Source: Falciphora oryzae | Lineage: Eukaryota > Ascomycota > Sordariomycetes > Magnaporthales > Magnaporthaceae | Assembly (NCBI GenBank): GCA_000733355.1 | Contig: JNVV01000028.1 | Coordinates: forward strand, 62,001-126,000 | Length of the DNA: 64,000 bases | Direction: 5' to 3' | In this document: one piece after another, positions 45,686 through 58,118 of the stretch | How positions within the stretch are numbered: position 1 is the stretch's first letter | Layout of the letters: every line of letters starts with the position of its first letter | Program-made: the position numbers and the translations under genes | The notes under the pieces: model-generated | The model's input: only the letters and a program-made list of their open reading frames with translations | Told to the model about the DNA's origin: nothing | The model's database searches: none

Positions 45686-46555
45686 TCATATTCCCGCCAT
45701 GATGCCGGCCAGCTCCTCCCTCGACATACGCCTCACCACCACACAGCGTCTTGCGACGGGCCACCTGTCGGCGAGCAGGCACGCGAGCAGGTGCTTACAG
45801 CACGGGACGCCCCGGGCCTCGACCAGGCCGTCCTCGCTGCTGCTCTCGCGACTCCGCTGCTGCCGCCCATCGATGCTGAGCCCCCCAAACTCCCAATAGC
45901 CATCGCCGTCCCCACCACCGCCATCGCCCTCCAGGCCGCCGCTCGCGCCCGCGTCCCGAGGGTCACGTCCGCCGCCGCCGCCGCCGGGGAAGGCCGAGAA
46001 GGCGAAGGCGGCGCACGAGCAGCTCCACGCGCCCAGGCGCACCGCGTAGGCCGGGTCCGTTTCTGGTGCGCCGCCGCCCCTGGCTGCTGATGATGATTTG
46101 CGCAGCCGGCGCCGGGCCGTGGCGGCGGAGCGGACGTGGTACACGGCGTTGTTGTTGTTGTTGGTGGTGGTGGTGGTGGTGGTGGTGTTGATGTCGTTGA
46201 GCATCTCGAGCCGGGATACCAGGCCGCGGTCGAGCAGGTCCAGCGCGGCGAGGAGGAGGGTTGGGAACAGGGCGTGCAGGGACGTCAGGAGGGGCCGGTA
46301 GGCGGACATGCGGGAGAGGAGGAGGTCGCCACCGCCCGTCGCTGCTGGTTGCCGGGGGCGCGGGCGGCGGGGCGGGGTGGGTTTGGTGCCGTCGCCTTGG
46401 GTCGCTTCTGGGTTATTGGTGTCGTCGTCCTCGGCGGAGGGGGAGGCGTGCTGGCCGTCGTCTGATTCGGACAGCGGGATGGATGAGATGGAGTTTATGA
46501 GCGATGTGAGCATTTGCCGCGGCGTGGGCAGCGGTGCTGGGGATGTGGTGGCCAT
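45686..46555 (-). CDS. SWIM zinc-finger protein, Shu2/Sws1-like
   Basis: Intronless, 289 residues. It carries a SWIM zinc finger with ligands Cys179-x-Cys181 and Cys253-x-His255. The intervening loop of about 70 residues is unusually long and Gly/Asp-rich. A helical domain with Arg-Pro-Leu-Leu-Thr-Ser-Leu-His-Ala-Leu-Phe-Pro lies around 86-115. A lone SWIM protein of this size with a helical N-terminal domain fits the Shu2/Sws1 (SWS1) family, which works with Rad51 paralogs in homologous recombination. A Thr8-Asn5 run at 124-136 and a basic patch near 147 add low complexity. The Shu2 assignment is an inference; the SWIM finger is directly seen. Confidence 0.75.
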   Translation of the reverse strand: MATTSPAPLPTPRQMLTSLINSISSIPLSESDDGQHASPSAEDDDTNNPEATQGDGTKPTPPRRPRPRQPAATGGGDLLLSRMSAYRPLLTSLHALFPTLLLAALDLLDRGLVSRLEMLNDINTTTTTTTTNNNNNAVYHVRSAATARRRLRKSSSAARGGGAPETDPAYAVRLGAWSCSCAAFAFSAFPGGGGGGRDPRDAGASGGLEGDGGGGDGDGYWEFGGLSIDGRQQRSRESSSEDGLVEARGVPCCKHLLACLLADRWPVARRCVVVRRMSREELAGIMAGI

Positions 46556-46953
46556 GTCTGCCGCATGAATGCGTGTACCGAATCAGAATAAAAAAAAAAT
46601 AAAAATAAAAAGCTCTTGTCGCTGTATTGATCGCTTGTGGCAATTCCGAGTCTTGTGAATGATGCAGCTTCTAAGTGAGAGATGGTGGTGAATTTTGTCG
46701 TGTATCGGCGAGCTAAGGTAGGTAGGTGTAAAGCTCGTGAAAATGTAGCTCACCATTATCACAGCTTTTGCAGTCAATGAAGTGCAGAATTCAACCAACT
46801 TTGTTCATTTATTACAAACACCGGGCTATATACCATCGCCCTCTTTGATACAATGCACTGTGTGGACAAGGCATTCCGGCCTCTTTTCGGCTGGCTTCTG
46901 TCTTCTCACACAGCAAATTGGACTCGTCAAAGCCTCCCCTCCACTCGCTCTGC
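46556..46953. other. Intergenic, 398 bp
   Basis: Between the start of the SWIM gene and the stop of HEM13, both on the minus strand. AT-rich; it includes an A-rich stretch near 46590-46610. Holds the SWIM gene promoter and the HEM13 3' end; nothing else seen. Confidence 0.6.
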
Positions 46954-48385
46954 TCAAACCCACTCCTTGGGATTCCTCAGAATCTCCGCCAGCCTCGCCT
47001 CGCGGCTCTTAGGCGCGGACTCGTGCATGTAGGCCCAGCTGGCGGTGCGGGGCAGACTCATGAGGATGCTCTCGACCCTGGCGCCGGGGCTGTTGAGGCC
47101 AAAGGCGGTGCCGCGGTCGTGGACCAGGTTGAACTCGACGTACTTGCCGCGGCGCAGCTGCTGCCACTCCTTCTCCTCGGCGGTGAAGGGCATGTCCTTG
47201 CGGCGGTTGACGATGGGCACGTACGAGGGCAAAAAGGCCCTCAGGCCGTCCTGGATGAAGGCGAACGTGTTCTCGCGGTCCGAGACGGTCTCGTCCAGGT
47301 CGTCAAAGAAGATGCCGCCGACGCCGCGCGACTCGCCGCGGTGCTTGTTGTAAAAGTACTCGTCGCACCACTTCTTGAAGCGCGGGTAGTACGTCTTGTC
47401 GTGCTTGTCGCACACGTCCTTGAGCGTGCGGTGGAAGTGCACCGCGTCCTCGTCGAACAGGTACGACGGCGTCAGGTCGGCGCCGCCGCCGAACCACCAC
47501 GCGCCCGAGCTGCCGTCCGGGTACGCCGTCTCGAAGTAGCGGTAGTTGAGGTGCACCGTGGGCGCCATGGGGTTGCTGGGGTGGATGACGAGGCTCAGGC
47601 CGGCGGCGAAGAAGTCGAGCTTGTCCGGGATCACGTCGGAGCCGCCCGCGATGTTCTTGTGGTTGACGCGCATCTTCTCGATGGCGGGCTTGGGCAGCGA
47701 GCCGTAGACGACGCTCACGCCGACGCCGGCCTTCTCAAAGACCTTGCCGTCCTGCAGCACGCACGTGATGCCGCCCCCTCCCTCCTTGCGCTGCCACTCG
47801 TCGACGCGGAACTTTGTGCCGTCGACCTCCTCGAGCCCCTGCACGATCAGGCGCTGCTGCTCCTTGATGAACTCCTCCATGCGCAGCCGCATGGGCGACT
47901 GCTTGGTTACACCCGACTCCCGCACGGCCAGCGCGTCGCGCTCCGCCAGCGTGGCCGGGTCGAGCCGCAGCGGCTCGTCGACGGCCTGGGGGTGGTGGTT
48001 GCGGTCAGTCTCGGGCGCCAAGCAGCAACATATTGATACCAGGTTAAGGAATCAGTGAGAGGGAGAGAGAGGGGGCCTGCGGGCTTCCCAGGTCTGATCT
48101 CACCATTTTATAATAATAGGTTCCTGCACAAGCGGCGGCAACACCAACAGCGGCCCAGACAAACTGGTCCCGAGCAGCACCGGACGCCGATGACGCGAAT
48201 CCGGCCGCTTTTGTGGAGATGGATCGCGGTGCCCCGGCGGCGGTGTCCCGGCACAAAAACGACGGAGGGAAAAAGGGGCAAGAAGACGAAGGACGGGGAC
48301 CAGAAGAAGTGCTGTGCGGGTGTGGGCGTGGCTTCGACCGGCCAAGCAGTCTCGCCAGCCTCGAGGGGGACACCATACTCGGCAC
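46954..48385 (-). CDS. HEM13: Coproporphyrinogen III oxidase, oxygen-dependent, mitochondrial type
   Basis: Exons 48104..48385 and 46954..48009 (minus), 94-nt phase-0 intron; 445 residues. It catalyses the oxidative decarboxylation of coproporphyrinogen III to protoporphyrinogen IX in heme synthesis. The catalytic domain starts near residue 115 and shows the family signatures His-Pro-x-[16 protein letters not shown]-x-Arg-Gly-x-Gly-Gly-Ile-Phe-Phe-Asp-Asp-Leu and Arg-Arg-Gly-Lys-Tyr-Val-Glu-Phe-Asn. Exon 1 encodes an Arg/Ser-rich presequence and a hydrophobic helix near 73-92, so the enzyme is probably tethered in the mitochondrial intermembrane space, unlike the cytosolic yeast enzyme. It is divergent from ATG8. 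Confidence 0.94.
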
Positions 48386-50463
<2,078 letters not shown>

Positions 50464-51526
50464 GGGGGATCGCCGCAACTCTGCTGCTTTCTCTTGCTTT
50501 GCTTAGACGAAGCCTGGTCTTGGCCTGCCTCCTGGGAGGGGTTGTGCACCCTTTGTGTCGATCCCGTCGCTTTTGACTTCATTGCTTTCTTCCTTATTTT
50601 GGCGTTAAGAGTGCTTTCTCGGTCGACTCGGACTTCAGCTTGTGGAGAGTTACGGAGGGAAAGCTTTAGGCAACCACTTTTTTTGGACCGGAGGCGGCGC
50701 CCTCTTCTCGCCCTGAGGGTGTGTGGGTCTGTCGGTGAGCGGAGATGCGAAAGCTGGCCTGCCGCTTTACTTGACTACTACTACCTTCCTACCTCCTACC
50801 TACCCAGGGATTCCTTTCCGGGGCCGAGATTGCATCCGCCGGACGGGTTGGCGAGATCGGTGGCATGTCGTGACGGAGCAACAGCACGGCCCACCGTTAA
50901 CTAACGTCCTGTCGACCCCTTCACCCCCTGCTTCGCTCCAGGGGCACGGCCGCGCGGTGGGTCGAGGCCGATCCGGAGTATCCGGGGCTGTTTTTGGCGC
51001 CTCTGCAAAAACATGGTATCCCACCACCACCAAGAACAGCCCTTTGTTTGGTTTTCCTTAGATTTGGTAGTTCTTTTCCCACACAACAGATTTGAGGTTT
51101 TGCCCAGCCACTCGGTCACGCACGCACTGCACGGAATGTGATGATGCCCGGCCGCCTAGGCCGTCAGCGTAAAATGCTCGTCATGTGGGGTACACAAGTC
51201 GCGTGACGTCGCATCCATCGCATACATGATGCCTCCTCCTGCCTTGTCAAAGTCTCGGTGGGCACTGCACCAACATGCACGCACAGCCGCGTTGCCCCGT
51301 CTGCCTTTCGGTCAGCAAAACATCCATGGCCGTGCGTGCAGATCCTGGCACAACATCACTGCAGCTATCACGTATTACGCATTTTGTCGGTGTGTGTAAG
51401 AAGGTGTCGGTCGGAACAACGAAAAAATTAACTTGATTGTTACCGAATATATAAGGGAAAAAAAAAAAACCTCCAACCTCGTCGATTTTATTCAGACGAC
51501 CAACCTGTCCCTACTCCAAGCAAGCC

Positions 51527-51673
51527 CTAGCCACCTATGTAGTCCACCGTGAGAAAACCAAAAAGAAAGCAGATAGCAGCATAAACCCAAGACTGGTCGC
51601 GACAGAAAACAAAAGCACCAGGACCCCCGGCTGCCCGAGTATTGATAAAGTAAGGCTCGAGCCTCCCCGCCAT
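51527..51673 (-). CDS. Possible small membrane protein (48 residues)
   Basis: A short ORF with a strong start context (ATCACCATGGCG) and a hydrophobic C-terminal segment around residues 30-47. It starts Met-Ala-Gly-Arg-Leu-Glu-Pro-Tyr-Phe. I do not recognise it. The surrounding minus strand is pyrimidine-rich and gives chance hydrophobic frames (for example 51535..51996), so it may not be real. Confidence 0.18.
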   Translation of the reverse strand: MAGRLEPYFINTRAAGGPGAFVFCRDQSWVYAAICFLFGFLTVDYIGG

Positions 51674-52487
51674 GGTGATGAGAATGAGGATGATGCAAAA
51701 CGAGAAAACCGATCCTCGACGACGAAGAGCTGGCTCTGAAAGATGATGATGGACAGCCAAGAGACGAAATCTCGCGAGATGCTGATCAGGCCCGGAAGCA
51801 AAAGGAAAAAGAGGTGCGTGACGGCACAGTCGTAGAATAAACCGCCCGTTGTGGAAACGAACAGGTGAAGGGAAAGAAATAACAAGCATATAGATATGGC
51901 CAGGAGCGACGATGGCGCGACGGTCCCAACACATACGGGGGGTATCCAGGAAAAGAACCACAAAAGAAAACCGACCAAGACAGGAAATGTGGACAAGATA
52001 TAAAACGAAAGGGGGCTGGGTGCTGCTGCTTGCTGTTTCTCGGTGGCCCGGTGGCGGCGGGCTATACGAAGATAAAGAGTGGGACGAAGCGGTCGCCGTC
52101 CAAGTCATAACGAGTTGCGATCCCGACTTGGAGGTCGAGGAGCCGGGAAGCGAGGGATCTGAGGAGGAGCGTAACCACGTGGCCGAAGGAGGGCTGCAGC
52201 AGAGAGTTCAAGCAAACCTACAAGCCTTGAAGCTCCTACCTTCTTGGGGTTGCTGCAGCCGACAACAAAGTCAGCAAGGGGCCGTGTGGTGGTCTCTCGA
52301 CTCAAGACGACTGGACACAAAACGCACCGTTGTTGACCATTTGTCTCGATTTGCCGATCCAGGTCTTCGGAGTGTCCTGACGACGTTGAAGAACGACGTG
52401 GTTGCTTTGCAAGCGGCTGGTAAGGTCGTACCATGCCGTTGATATCATTGCGTTCTCGCGTTGCAAGTTCTTTATAGTCTGATCGGT

Positions 52488-52631
52488 CGCGGCCTGGAGT
52501 CGGTGCGCGCGTAGGACCAAGGGGGTTGGTTGGTTCGCGGCCTGGAGTCGGTGCGCGCGTAGGACCAAGGGGGTTGGTTGGTTCGCGGCCTGGAGTCGGT
52601 GCGCGCGTAGGACCAAGGGGGTTGGTTGGTT
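52488..52631. repeat. 48-bp minisatellite, three identical copies
   Basis: Three tandem copies of a 48-base unit (52488-52535, 52536-52583, 52584-52631) with no mismatch seen, followed by five further bases of a fourth copy. The unit is a multiple of three, so it reads as a 16-residue repeat on the minus strand, but that frame belongs to no recognised gene. There are no spacers, so it is not CRISPR-like. Confidence 0.92.
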
Positions 52632-52871
52632 CGCGGTCAGTGGCAAGTTACAGGACATGGCACAGGGGCGCGCATGAGATGACGAGGGACAAGAAAATGA
52701 GGGGAAATCACTTTCGGAGTCGTTCATGAAGCGTGCAGAAAACGGCAGTAATGTGGAACGCACCTTCAGTGCAGCATAAGCACCACCTTGCTCCATCGTC
52801 CGGAGCCGCCGTTGCAGGTCGTATCGTTCCTGGTCTGCCTTTTGTAGTTGCTGTAGCGTGCAGCATTCCGG

Positions 52872-55376
52872 TTAGCGACCTGCGCGTGGTATCGCCCTGG
52901 GCAACGACCACAAAGACGTCCAGGACGCTTTGACGGCGGGCTTGGGTTTGACAGCAGCCCTGGGGGTGCCTTGGGCCTTCTTGACTGGGGGCTCTGGGGT
53001 CCACACATACACCGGCGAAGGCCAAGGGGAAGGGGAAGGGGAAGGGGAAGGGGAAGGGATTGGCGTCCCCGGCTCGATCCCCACTAGGGGCGATGGCATG
53101 ATGATTCCCGCGAGCGACGCCCGGTCAGGCTCGTCGAAGCCGTCGCGGCTGGAACGAGAGTCCAAGGACTGGGAAAGCCCGGGAACTTGTTCGGCCCCGC
53201 AGGCATGGCAGTAGTCACGTACCTCCTTCAAGCTCATCGACGCAACCTTGAGCTTCTCGTACTTCTTGGCTGCGTCGACGAGTTGCTGGTTCGCCGCGCC
53301 GTCGCCGGCGTTGGCCTCTTCTTGGGCGGCAGCATCGACCATGCGGCCGGCCTTCTCGCGGAGTTTTTCGTTCTCCTCGCGGAGCAGCTCCGACTTGAGA
53401 AGGTTGTTCATCACCTGGGTTCTCCTCTCCGTGACTTCGACCTCGAGGCGCTCGTAGTCCTTGCGTAGGCTCTCGAGGTCGCCCTGCAGCGACGTCGAGA
53501 TGAGCTCGTGCGTCGTCTTGAGCTCCTGCAGGGCGTCGATGGAGTCGTTGGTTGCGACCTTGTCTGGAACCGCAGAGTCAGTACCACTGCTGCGCCGCGA
53601 GGCGATGTCAAAGAGCAGCTTACAGTCGGTCCGGAGCTGGAGGAGTTCGCGGTTGGCGTCCTGGAGCTGGGCGTCCATCTTGCGCGACCGACGCTTCTCC
53701 TCCTCGAGCTCCTGCTGTGCCTGCATCTTTGCCTGGTAGAGCTCCTTGTATGCCTCGGTGCTGTGGAAGTCGGACGATTTGAACGCGAACGCGTTGTTAG
53801 TCCCATCTTCAGCGCTGCGTGCGAGGAAGTTGACCAACCCTTCTGACGTCATGTTGTTCATCAAGCCCTCGAGGGTCTTCTGGGACGCGATGTGCTGTAC
53901 GCGCAGCTCGTGAAGCATCTGTGTGAGCTCCACAACGTTGCGCTTCGAGTGCTCTAGATCCGACCGGAGCTGGTCGTTGGTGGCTGTGACGCCTCTGCCG
54001 TTGAGCAGCATGGCGTTCTCGGCCTTCAGCTTCGAGATCTCGAGCTTCATACTGACCATGGCCGGATCGTCGGCCTCCCGCTTCGTCTTCGGCGACGTCG
54101 GCTCAGGGCTGGGCGACCGCGACCGGCGGACGACGCCGTTGGAGGTGATCTGCTCACGCAGGTCCTCGATCATGCGCTCGTCGAGCGACCTCTGGGCCAT
54201 CATGCGGTCGAGCTCTTGCGTCTTGGCGGCAAGGAGCTCGGCGAACTGGTTCTTTTGCGTCCTAAGCTCGTTCAGGTGAAGTTCTGTCTCCTCCTGCATG
54301 CGGCGGTAGGCGCCGATGGAGGTCGACTGTGCCTCCACCTGTGCCTTGAGTGTCTGGTAGCCTCCTTGGTCCTTGCGGGCCTCGTCTAGCTCGTACTGCA
54401 GGTTCTTCAGCTCGTTCTCGATGCCGTGTTGGCTCTCGAGCTTCTGCTTGTAGCGCTCTGCAGCGTTGGCCTTCTTGGAGAGCTCTTGGTTTGTTTGCTT
54501 CAGTTCGCTGAGCTGGTCCTGGAGCACCGTTATGTTCTCCGTCAGTTTCCTTAAGTGGGCGAGCTCGCCGTTGAGGCGCATCTTGGCTAGGTTTTCCTCC
54601 TCGATCTGCTGCTCTTGCCGTGAGATGATCTCTTCGCTCTCACGCAGCCTGTCCTCCAGCTTGGCGATGATGCCTTCGGTGTTGCCGCTGGTATGTTTCC
54701 GAGACTCCTCAACCTCGAGGCGGAGCTTGCCGTTGTCCTCCTTGAGGTCTTCGTTGGACAACTGCAGACGCTCTAGGCGCGTGAGCACGTCGGCATATCG
54801 GTTCTTCATCCCGTCAACCTCGGCACGAAGCCTAGCCGCCTCCTCCTCCAGCTCCAGCTCGCGATCTCGCGATTTGGAGGCCTGCTGCTCTTCGGCGTTC
54901 AGGCGTTCCAGCTGGTTCTGCTTGACGCGGAAGACGGTGGCCAGCTCGCCCTGGTACTTGGGCCCCAGCTTGGCCTGGATGGCGCCGATGTAGCGCTGGC
55001 GGTTCGGGCCGGCCATGGCCACGCAGACGAAGACGGCCAGGGCCTCGCAGAGGGCGTCGGTGTCTGGGGAGTGGGCGATCTCCTTCGGCTTGTAGGAGCG
55101 GGACAGCCAGTCGAGGTCCGAGTCGGGGTCTTGGCAGGTGTACTTGTCTAGGTTCCGGAAGACGATCTCGAGGTTGGCCTTCTTCTCGAGCCAGGTCGAG
55201 GCGTTCTGGTTGAGCTCGTCGGCCGTGAAGCTGCCGTCCATGTCCTCCAGGACCTTGGCCAGGACCAGGCCATCGCTGAGCTCATCGATGCTGGTCACCT
55301 TTGAGTCGAGGGGGAAGAGGTTCAGCCAGTTGACGAACGCGGCCTGCGCGCTCGCGGAGCTCACGGCCGACTTCAT
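52872..55376 (-). CDS. hookA: Hook-family dynein adaptor (HookA/Hok1)
   Basis: Intronless, 834 residues. Residues 1-150 are the Hook (calponin-homology-like) domain, with Phe-Val-Asn-Trp-Leu-Asn-Leu-Phe-Pro-Leu near the start. Residues about 160-745 are coiled coil with heptads and a Pro-containing hinge near 425. A short conserved tail contains Cys-His-Ala-Cys. The last 80 residues are Pro/Ser-rich with a Ser-Pro repeat encoded by a GGGGAA-type hexamer (53021-53060). In Aspergillus and Ustilago, Hook links early endosomes to dynein and kinesin-3 through FTS/FHIP for long-distance hyphal transport. Length and architecture fit; the function is inferred from the family. A small 3' intron in the low-complexity tail cannot be excluded. 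Confidence 0.88.
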   Translation of the reverse strand: MKSAVSSASAQAAFVNWLNLFPLDSKVTSIDELSDGLVLAKVLEDMDGSFTADELNQNASTWLEKKANLEIVFRNLDKYTCQDPDSDLDWLSRSYKPKEIAHSPDTDALCEALAVFVCVAMAGPNRQRYIGAIQAKLGPKYQGELATVFRVKQNQLERLNAEEQQASKSRDRELELEEEAARLRAEVDGMKNRYADVLTRLERLQLSNEDLKEDNGKLRLEVEESRKHTSGNTEGIIAKLEDRLRESEEIISRQEQQIEEENLAKMRLNGELAHLRKLTENITVLQDQLSELKQTNQELSKKANAAERYKQKLESQHGIENELKNLQYELDEARKDQGGYQTLKAQVEAQSTSIGAYRRMQEETELHLNELRTQKNQFAELLAAKTQELDRMMAQRSLDERMIEDLREQITSNGVVRRSRSPSPEPTSPKTKREADDPAMVSMKLEISKLKAENAMLLNGRGVTATNDQLRSDLEHSKRNVVELTQMLHELRVQHIASQKTLEGLMNNMTSEGLVNFLARSAEDGTNNAFAFKSSDFHSTEAYKELYQAKMQAQQELEEEKRRSRKMDAQLQDANRELLQLRTDCKLLFDIASRRSSGTDSAVPDKVATNDSIDALQELKTTHELISTSLQGDLESLRKDYERLEVEVTERRTQVMNNLLKSELLREENEKLREKAGRMVDAAAQEEANAGDGAANQQLVDAAKKYEKLKVASMSLKEVRDYCHACGAEQVPGLSQSLDSRSSRDGFDEPDRASLAGIIMPSPLVGIEPGTPIPSPSPSPSPSPWPSPVYVWTPEPPVKKAQGTPRAAVKPKPAVKASWTSLWSLPRAIPRAGR
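53021..53060 (+). repeat. GGGGAA hexanucleotide repeat in Hook C-terminus
   Basis: About five GGGGAA units within the Hook coding region; on the coding strand they encode alternating Ser-Pro. Likely to vary in length between strains. Confidence 0.88.
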
Positions 55377-57080
55377 GATGGCGGCTGTGGTCGTTTCCGC
55401 ATCGACTGGCGAGACGCGTTGTGTGGTGGCGGGGGAGTCGGGTGTCTCGCTTTAGAGTAGCGGTCAAAAGGCGGGATGTGATGTTCCCCCCTATGGTTGG
55501 GTGGGATAATGTAGGAATGGATCTTGGGGTCCAGGTGGGAATCGATCCAAAAATGGGGCCCGGCGAGGGGTATTTCAGGCACTCAAAGCGAGCGGGCGAG
55601 GCGATCGTGGAAAGAGAAAGAAAGATAAGGAGGGGAAATAAAAGACTTGTCTAAGCAAAGGCTCTATTGTCCTCGATTGTGCGAGTTCATTATCCTCATA
55701 CTAACAAAATACACAGGATAAAGACTGGAAGCCTTTTGTCTGGTCTTGGTTGATTTTCGACTAACGGCAGGGACCGAAGATGCAGAAGCTCCGGCCCAAT
55801 CAGCCATGTAGGGAGGGTCCAGCGCTGATTGTTTGCTGGCTCAGGCCAAGGGCGGAGTTTGACAATTGGAGGGACCCGCGATGCTGCATCCATGCAGGAT
55901 GACCTGGCGCCTGAGCCAAAGTCGAGCGTCGCCGTTCACTCTCGCCAAACGGGGAGTATTTGCACCCGATTCTTCGGTGGGTAGGTACCTATTCAATACC
56001 GTTTTTTACATGCTCCTTTGCACGGGATTTACGCTTCTCCAGACGTTTTATCAAAGTGCTCGCATGGCCAAGTCTGGAGTTCTGAGCAGGTTCGGATGCC
56101 CTGGAATGGTGGTGTGCACTCCATCCGCATCCACGCCCAATGATCCAAGTCAATTTGCCCTCGGGTTCCTGCACGAGCCTTTTTGTGGCTCAACACAGAG
56201 CTGACACATAAACTAATAAATTACGGCTGTGCAAAGAACCAAAGGAAAAAGCAAGCAAGCACCCAGATCGCCCCGGCTTGCGGCCTCGTGCAGGAACGGA
56301 TCCAGACTGACAATGTTTCACCCGTTTTGGCCTCCAAAGGATGGTTGAGTTCCACCGTAGTTCCGCTTTCCCAGCAGCCAACATCCATGATTCGGGGAGA
56401 TTAGCAGGACTGAGCCATCGCTTGACAGCGCTACCACAGGTCGTGGCGTTCTGCGCACCGACTATCTAGACCGCGTTTGCTGTACAGCTGACATCGAGAT
56501 CAATAGGCGCGATCCCAGAGAGCCTAGTGCGCGGGGGCGAGGCCAATAAGGATCACTAGAGAATAGCATTTGTGCTGCTAAGAGCGTATCACGAAGCTAG
56601 AAATTGCCGTCCTCCCGACCCTCGTAAGCCGCGTCTCAGGTAAAGCTGCTTCGTTTGCCCATGTCTTCAGGTAAGCGACTAGTGATAGGTTTGGTATCTA
56701 AGTGAAGGGAAGCGCGGATATCTCATAATCAAACAAGTACACAAAAGCCCCAAGATCCAAAAGGAGCGGAGTCTTCAGCCGGTGCAAAGATCCCGCTCGA
56801 TCCGGGTTCCCGGGAGCTGTCAATCCAAACCACAAACGCCCCCATGCAGGTACAATAATGCAAGGCAAGGTCTCGACGTTGTCGTCGACCAAGGTCATCC
56901 GTCGTGATGCGTGTCCAGTCAGTCGCCTGCCTGCGGCCACTGGGAGCTGTCTCCATCGTCCATTTTCACATCATGTTCTATTTTCCTTTCCAAGGACGTC
57001 GTCGGCTCCGTCGCCTCTCGGCGCAACAGGTCTTGGCAAATGTGGCCGCGGGTGCGCATCGATCGTCCGAGGCCCTCCGT
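55377..57080. other. Intergenic region, 1.7 kb
   Basis: Upstream of Hook and downstream of the I9-type gene, both on the minus strand. Only short open frames occur, none conserved. No repeats or RNA genes recognised. Confidence 0.5.
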
Positions 57081-57461
57081 TTACGACGAGATGGACACGA
57101 CGTGGTCCTCCTCCACCGTGGCGCGGTATTCGTCGTTCATGGCCTTGACCGAGTTGAGGACGGATTCTGCGACCGTCGCGGCGAAACCCCTGGATCGACG
57201 AATCCCAGTTAGCGATCTGCTCGACAAGCCGAGCGGTCCTCGGAGAATAAACGATGCGGACGCGCCGGAGATTGCGTACTTGATGAGTTCAAAGTCGTGG
57301 GTAATGATGCCACCGCCCTCGCGAATGGCCTGCTTCGCCTGGTCGATGACCGAGCTAGGGGTCTCGTTGGGGTACGAGATGATGACCTGCTTCTGGTTCT
57401 CGATGGGGGCCGTTGATGCGAGGACCGTCAGGGCGGGGACGAGGAGGGCGAAAAACTTCAT
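57081..57461 (-). CDS. Peptidase inhibitor I9-like protein with signal peptide (PBI2-type)
   Basis: Exons 57280..57461 and 57081..57189 (minus) with a 90-nt GT-AG intron (branch-like GCTAAC); the spliced product is 96 residues. Residues 1-18 are a signal peptide (Met-Lys-Phe-Phe-Ala-Leu-Leu-Val). The rest matches the inhibitor I9 fold of proteinase B inhibitors and subtilisin propeptides: Gln-Val-Ile-Ile-Ser-Tyr, Gly-Gly-Ile-Ile-Thr-His-Asp-Phe-Glu and a C-terminal Val-Glu-Glu-Asp-His-Val-Val-Ser. Family members block subtilisin-like vacuolar or secreted proteases. The intron has no in-frame stop, so unspliced mRNA would encode a 126-residue form. The spliced version keeps the uninterrupted I9 core and is preferred. 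Confidence 0.82.
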   Translation of the reverse strand: MKFFALLVPALTVLASTAPIENQKQVIISYPNETPSSVIDQAKQAIREGGGIITHDFELIKYAISGASASFILRGPLGLSSRSLTGIRRSRGFAATVAESVLNSVKAMNDEYRATVEEDHVVSISS

Positions 57462-58118
57462 GACTGCGGTGTTACGGGTGTCGTTTGTCTGTTGATCAAG
57501 CGCTTGGTTTGTTCAGCTGGCAAAGCTATCACGATGCTTGGGTTTGAGTGCAACCGAGGATTCAGGGTGTCGCTTGATGAGGGTCTTCGGGGCAATTAAA
57601 GAGGGTAAGAAGAGTGAACCAGAACTTGAGTGGCTGAGTGGCGTGTCTAGCAGCGGGGCCGGTGTGGGCCTCTTGTGTGGGCTTCCTACCAAAGCACAAT
57701 GACGTTCGTTGACGCGGGCCGCGAAGGCTCGGCACTGACAGAGGCTGGGGTGACAAACGTGACGCGCATCGGGAACACAGATCGAGACCTCGAGATTTCT
57801 CGTATTTGAACTGCTGAGAGAAGTCATACAATCTGTTTTTCCGGTTTTCTTAAGCGAGGACAGGTGACGGCGTGCGGGCGCTGTGTAAAGTCGGAAGGTA
57901 GCAGCGAGCAGCCCCACCGACCAAGCCGTCCTGGGGCGATAAACCATAAGGCCGTAGATGGAAGCCGCCGAACGCTTCAGGCCATGGCCAAAAACTTCCC
58001 AGTTCTCACATGACCAGCACCACCATCAGATCCACCGCTTTCTATCATCTGCCGTAGTCAATATCCACCAGCCTAGGTAGACAAACGCAACATGCGCGCG
58101 TAGTCCAGTGTATCGCCA
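57462..58118. other. Intergenic, 657 bp
   Basis: Between the start of the I9-type gene and the stop of the next gene, both on the minus strand. It holds the promoter of the former. Nothing else recognised. Confidence 0.55.

Larger units (their letters stand above)
50464..52871. other. Intergenic region, 2.4 kb
   Basis: Between the stops of ATG8 and the Hook gene. T-rich near 50580-50700 after ATG8, an A run near 51459-51470, then a stretch (51500-52100) whose minus strand is T/C-rich and produces long hydrophobic frames. It also holds three exact 48-bp tandem repeats (52488-52631). One short ORF, 51527..51673, is listed separately with low confidence. Confidence 0.5.

Noticed and set aside
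51535..51996. 153-codon hydrophobic minus-strand frame
   Set aside because: Arises from a pyrimidine-rich strand; an overlapping frame is equally open and nothing is conserved.
52488..52636. CRISPR-like direct repeats
   Set aside because: Copies are adjacent with no unique spacers, and the genome is fungal.
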